Origin: JBFHRB01 sp041591915
GTDB lineage: Bacteria; Actinomycetota; Nitriliruptoria; Nitriliruptorales; Nitriliruptoraceae
Direction: 5' to 3'
Assembly (NCBI GenBank): GCA_041591915.1
Contig: JBFHRB010000181.1
Span: forward strand, 1-6,823
Length of the DNA stretch: 6,823 nt
Shown here: positions 3,892-6,823 of the stretch, one piece after another
Numbering within the stretch: position 1 is the first letter of the stretch
How the letters are laid out: each line of letters starts with the position of its first letter
Program-made: the position numbers and the translations under genes
Notes under the pieces: model-generated
The model's database searches: none
The model's input: only the letters and a program-made list of their open reading frames with translations
Told to the model about the DNA's origin: nothing

Positions 3892-6114
3892 TCAGTGCGC
3901 GTCGCCATCGCCGGTCCCGGCGCCGGCCGCAGCCGCCTCGGCCTCGTCGTGGTCGTCGGTCGACGCCCCGCCGTTCACGCCCTGCGTGACGACCGGGAGC
4001 ATCCCGCGCTTGAGGACCTCCGAGATGTCGAGCACCTCGACCTTGCCGTCGGGGATCACGCCGTCCTGGACGCGCTGCGCGATGCCGTCGCTGAGCATGG
4101 TCGTGCAGAACGGGCAGGCGGTGGAGATCAGGTCGGGGTCGGTCTCGAGCGCCTCGTCGATGCGCTCGAGGTTGACCCGCTTGCCGATGTCCTCCTCCAT
4201 GTACATGCGTGCCCCGCCGGCGCCGCAGCAGAAGCCGTTGCTGCGGCAGCGGTGCATCTCGGTCGGCTGCAGGCCGGGGACCGCATCGACGACCTTGCGG
4301 GGCTGGCTGTAGACCTCGTTGTGGCGACCGAGGTAGCAGGGGTCGTGGTAGGTGACCCGCGCGTCGATCTCCTTCGTCGCGACGAGCCTGCCGTCGTCGA
4401 TGAGGCGGGCCAGCACGTCCGAGTGGTGCAGGACGTCGAAGTGCCCGTCGAAGTCCGGGTACTCGTTGCGCAGCGTGTTGAAGCAGTGCGGGCACCACGT
4501 GATGATCTTCTTCTTGTCGGCGCCCACCGACTTGAGGGTCTCGACGTTGGTCTGCGCCAGCATCTGGAAGAGGTACTCCATCCCGAGCCGCCGCGCCGGG
4601 TCGCCGTTGCAGGTCTCGTTCTTGCCCAGGATCGCGAACTTCACGCCGGCCTGGTGGAGGAGCTCCGCCGTGGCGCGCGTGATCTTCTTCGAGCGGTCGT
4701 CGACCGAGCCCGCGCAACCGACCCAGAACAGGTACTCGATGTCGTCGGCGAGCTCCGTCCCGGGCATCGCGCGCGGGATCTCGAAGTCGAGGCCGTCGGT
4801 CCACTCCTCGCGGGCGTTGGCGCCGACGCCCCACGGGTCGCCGGAGTTCTCCACGTTGCGCAGCATCACGCCGGCTTCCTGCGGGAAGCTCGACTCCATC
4901 ATCGCCTTGTAGCGACGCAGGTCGACGATGTGGTTGACGTGCTCGATGTCGACCGGGCACTCCTCGACGCAGGCGCCGCAGGTCGTGCACGACCACAGCA
5001 CGTCGTAGTCGATGACGGCGTTCTCCTCGCCGGGTGAGTTCCCGACCAGCGACCAGCCGTGCTGCGGGCCCTCCTCGACCTTGCCGAGGAGCTCGTCCCC
5101 CTGCGCGTAGAGGTGGTCGCGCAGGTCCATGATCAGCATCTTCGGCGACAGGGGCTTGCCCGTGTTCCACGCCGGGCACTGCGACTGGCACCGGCCGCAC
5201 TCGGTGCAGCTGTAGAAGTCGAGGAACGCCTTGAAGCCGAAGTGGTCGACCTGGCCGACGCCGAGGACGGTCTCCTCGTCCATCGCCTCCATGTCGATGA
5301 TCTCGGTCTTGAGCCCACCGAGGGACTTCGGCTGCTTCGCGAAGATCTCCTGGAACGGGATCGTGACGATGTGGAGGTGCTTCGAGTTCAGGGTGAAGAC
5401 GAGGAACCAGCCGACGATCGCGAGGTGGACGACGAGGGAGAAGACGGCGACGTACTCGAGGGTGAGCTCGTCCATGCCGGCGAACCACTCGCCGAACTGC
5501 TTCGACAGGAACGCGGCCTCGGTCGGCGCGTGGTCGAGCTGGAAGCGGACACCGTGGGCGATGAGCAGGGTCCAGACCACGAGGGTCTCGGCCATGAGGA
5601 CCCACCAGCCCTGGTTGAGGTTCGACCCCGCGAAGCGGCTCTGTCGCCCGTGCTTCCGCGGGTCCTGCGAGAACCGGATGATCGCGAAGATCGCGATGCC
5701 CGTGAGGCTCAGGACCATGAAGGCGTCCTGCGCGAAACCGAGCAGGTCGTACAGGTGGACGTCCGTGCCGGGGATGAAGATGCGGTCGAGCAGCGGGAGC
5801 TTGTGCCCACCGAAGATCTCGACGGCCGCCTCGAGCAACGTCGTCTGCAGCACGAAGAACGCCCACATCACCCAGAAGTGGGCGATGCCCGGCAGTGACC
5901 AGCGCAGCAGCTTCTGGTTGCCGAAGATCTTGGCGATGGCGTACTTGATGTTGCCGACGATGGCCTGGCGCGTGACGCGCTCGGGCTCCGGCCGGGCCTT
6001 CTTCACGAGCCCGTAGAGCCACAGGATCCGCTGGCCCGCCAGCGCGGCCGTCACGGCGATGACCGCCACTCCGCCGACGATGCGGAAGACGGTGAGGAAC
6101 GTCTCGGCGCTCAC
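3892..6114 (-). CDS. Membrane-anchored Fe-S oxidoreductase, fused HdrE/HdrD-like (heterodisulfide reductase-related)
   Basis: A 740-residue redox protein combining a membrane domain and an Fe-S domain. Residues 1-250 hold about five hydrophobic helices (roughly 7-35, 76-95, 124-147, 170-190, 217-243) with in-membrane histidines (His79, His187, His230). They resemble the cytochrome-b-type NarI/HdrE/DsrM subunit. Residues 290-400 carry two [4Fe-4S] ferredoxin motifs: Cys303, 306, 309, 313 and Cys376, 379, 382, 386. Residues 460-710 carry two CCG domains. The second is complete (Cys593, Cys629-Cys630, Cys667, Cys670). The first has Cys467, Cys502, Cys541 and Cys544, with Asn503 in place of the second cysteine of the pair. 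A hydrophilic Ala/Gly/Asp-rich tail follows. Mycobacterial relatives are annotated as iron-sulfur-binding reductases. Electrons probably pass between the quinone pool and a cytoplasmic partner; donor and acceptor are unknown. I chose GTG 6114 because AAAGG lies seven bases upstream and the membrane helix follows at once. The frame extends to 6489, but that part is arginine-rich and atypical. Confidence 0.92.
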   Translation of the reverse strand: MSAETFLTVFRIVGGVAVIAVTAALAGQRILWLYGLVKKARPEPERVTRQAIVGNIKYAIAKIFGNQKLLRWSLPGIAHFWVMWAFFVLQTTLLEAAVEIFGGHKLPLLDRIFIPGTDVHLYDLLGFAQDAFMVLSLTGIAIFAIIRFSQDPRKHGRQSRFAGSNLNQGWWVLMAETLVVWTLLIAHGVRFQLDHAPTEAAFLSKQFGEWFAGMDELTLEYVAVFSLVVHLAIVGWFLVFTLNSKHLHIVTIPFQEIFAKQPKSLGGLKTEIIDMEAMDEETVLGVGQVDHFGFKAFLDFYSCTECGRCQSQCPAWNTGKPLSPKMLIMDLRDHLYAQGDELLGKVEEGPQHGWSLVGNSPGEENAVIDYDVLWSCTTCGACVEECPVDIEHVNHIVDLRRYKAMMESSFPQEAGVMLRNVENSGDPWGVGANAREEWTDGLDFEIPRAMPGTELADDIEYLFWVGCAGSVDDRSKKITRATAELLHQAGVKFAILGKNETCNGDPARRLGMEYLFQMLAQTNVETLKSVGADKKKIITWCPHCFNTLRNEYPDFDGHFDVLHHSDVLARLIDDGRLVATKEIDARVTYHDPCYLGRHNEVYSQPRKVVDAVPGLQPTEMHRCRSNGFCCGAGGARMYMEEDIGKRVNLERIDEALETDPDLISTACPFCTTMLSDGIAQRVQDGVIPDGKVEVLDISEVLKRGMLPVVTQGVNGGASTDDHDEAEAAAAGAGTGDGDAH

Positions 6115-6415
6115 GCGTGGACCTTTCGATCGACGTGCGTGTGGTGCCCCTTGGCGACTCCGGCGACGGACGTGAGGCCATCGGCCCGTGCCGCACGTGG
6201 GCACGACGGAGCCGGCGCGGAGTCTACGGCGGGCCCACCCGGCGACCGAACCGGACCGCCGCGCGGCAGGGGCGAGCGGAAGTGGCACGCGCGCCACATG
6301 GTCGGCCGGCGACGCAACCTGCACCCGTTTCCGTGCGTCTGACAGGTCAGGCGCGGATACGGGTGCCTCCGGCGCCTCGGGGGATCTCGGCACCCAGAAG
6401 TGCAGACCATCGCTG
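6115..6415. promoter_or_regulatory. Divergent intergenic region between the Fe-S oxidoreductase and the secreted-protein gene
   Basis: These 301 bp contain no convincing gene. They must hold the leftward promoter of the Fe-S oxidoreductase and the rightward promoter of the secreted protein. Visible structure includes CGTGCC (6187-6192) pairing with GGCACG (6200-6205) around a CACGTG-containing spacer, CTGAC-AG-GTCAG at 6339-6350, and GGGTGCC (6361-6367) pairing with GGCACCC (6389-6395). The last ends 20 bases before the secreted-protein start and could be a leader hairpin. None matches an operator I recognise. Confidence 0.45.
6221..6250 (-). promoter_or_regulatory. Tentative promoter of the Fe-S oxidoreductase gene
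   Basis: On the minus strand, TAGACT (6226-6221) fits the TAnnnT -10 pattern. It is preceded 18 bases upstream by TTCGGT (6250-6245), a poor -35. The implied leader is about 100 bases and would include the CGTGCC/GGCACG inverted repeat. The match is weak and could be chance. Confidence 0.22.
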
Positions 6416-6823
6416 ATGCGACGCTTCATCGTGCTGTGCCTGAGCACCGTGCTCCTCGTCATGGCGGCTGCACCGGCCCACGCCGGCAAGCCGTCCCGCT
6501 ACTCCTACGAGTACCGGTCCGCGTCGGGGTCCTGGGTGGCCTCGGAGCAGGTCGGACGCAACGCGACGCGCACCACCCACACCTACATCGCGGCCTACGT
6601 CAGTCCGGACTGGTCCGGCGCTGACGTGTGGTCGGAGTCGACGATCTGTCGGACCTCCGGTCGCAACACGACGTGTGAGTTCGAGGGCTGGACCTACGGC
6701 TGGGCTGACGGCGCCGCCGTCAGCATCGCGACGGACCTGTCGGCCGCCTCGGTCGCCGGGACGTTCACCCTCGAGACCTGGGACGGCCGTCGGAGCACCA
6801 CCTCGTCGGCCGAGGTCAGCGCC
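6416..6823 (+). CDS. Secreted protein of unknown function (3' end outside window)
   Basis: The frame opens with ATG at 6416 and runs without a stop to the right edge, giving the first 136 residues. The start is a textbook signal peptide. MRRF gives the positive n-region, IVLCLSTVLLVMAAAP the hydrophobic core, and AHA (residues 21-23) precedes a likely signal peptidase I cut before Gly24. There is no lipobox; Cys8 lies within the core, not at a cleavage site. The mature part is rich in Ser, Thr, Trp and Tyr with few lysines. It carries two cysteines nine residues apart (Cys78, Cys87) that could form a disulfide outside the cell. The alternating polar/aromatic pattern suggests beta structure, perhaps a small beta-sandwich domain. 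I do not recognise the family. No good ribosome-binding site is seen: only AGAAG at 6396-6400, about 15 bases upstream, so the start could be leaderless or weakly translated. The signal peptide still strongly supports this start. Confidence 0.75.
   Translation, partial: MRRFIVLCLSTVLLVMAAAPAHAGKPSRYSYEYRSASGSWVASEQVGRNATRTTHTYIAAYVSPDWSGADVWSESTICRTSGRNTTCEFEGWTYGWADGAAVSIATDLSAASVAGTFTLETWDGRRSTTSSAEVSA

Noticed and set aside
3895..5898. Long plus-strand open frames (3895-5037 and 5059-5898) opposite the Fe-S oxidoreductase
   Set aside because: They are antisense shadows typical of GC-rich DNA, with Val/Leu/Arg/Asp/Glu-biased low-information translations and no recognisable motif.
3257..6196. 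A 979-codon minus-strand open frame covering bldD and the Fe-S oxidoreductase gene
   Set aside because: It is the out-of-frame shadow of the Fe-S gene. Its translation is dominated by Arg, Pro, Gly and Ala, and it shows no domain, whereas the overlapping frame has complete Fe-S motifs.
6115..6489. Upstream extension of the Fe-S oxidoreductase frame to 6489
   Set aside because: It overlaps the divergent secreted-protein start, is Arg/Pro/Ala-rich and precedes a usable GTG with AAAGG at proper spacing.
6601..6612. Perfect 12-bp palindrome CAGTCCGGACTG
   Set aside because: It lies within the coding sequence of the secreted protein and is readily explained by codon composition.
1..6823. CRISPR array, insertion sequence, toxin-antitoxin or phage-defence cluster
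   Set aside because: There are no regularly spaced repeats, transposase or nuclease motifs, or small paired genes. Each gene present belongs to a housekeeping, regulatory or unassigned single-gene unit.

Overview
The window is GC-rich throughout (visibly around 70% G+C), with strong G/C third-position bias and long antisense shadow frames. Its genes are typical of Actinomycetota: a BldD-type developmental regulator, a mycobacterial-type dCTP deaminase with the Mycobacterium-like C-terminus, an LtrA-family membrane protein and a fused membrane/Fe-S heterodisulfide-reductase-like protein. GTG starts are also common here. I read it as ordinary chromosome of a high-GC actinobacterium, possibly outside the classical Streptomyces/Mycobacterium groups. 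I cannot fix the genus from sequence alone. I see no transposase, integrase, CRISPR array or phage gene.

Layout, left to right. (1) The 3' end of an unidentified membrane-protein gene (2-136, +). (2) An LtrA-family membrane protein (217-1362, +), followed by a GC-rich hairpin. (3) A tRNA-Gly with anticodon CCC on the minus strand (1447-1520), divergent from (4) dcd (1634-2200, +), a probable bifunctional dCTP deaminase/dUTPase. (5) A short-chain dehydrogenase/reductase (3052-2246, -), convergent with dcd across a 45-bp spacer of overlapping hairpins. (6) A 276-bp divergent intergenic region rich in dyad symmetries. (7) A BldD-family regulator (3329-3796, +) that keeps the complete c-di-GMP-binding signature RxD-x8-RxxD. 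(8) A 14-bp-arm hairpin that terminates bldD and the convergent gene on its right. (9) A 740-residue membrane-anchored Fe-S oxidoreductase (6114-3892, -). (10) A 301-bp divergent intergenic region. (11) The 5' part of a secreted protein of unknown function (6416 to the window edge, +).

Most genes are single transcription units in alternating orientation, so there is no operon-based system to reconstruct. Known or inferred roles are separate: nucleotide-pool maintenance (dcd), translation (tRNA-Gly), c-di-GMP-dependent transcriptional control (BldD), membrane electron transfer (Fe-S protein) and an unassigned redox reaction (SDR).

The parts most worth a second look are the bldD leader, the variant first CCG domain of the Fe-S protein, and the uncharacterised secreted protein at the right edge. 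The bldD leader has two CGGAC-n-GTCCG dyads and a possible hairpin over the Shine-Dalgarno sequence. I found no convincing previously undescribed multi-gene system.
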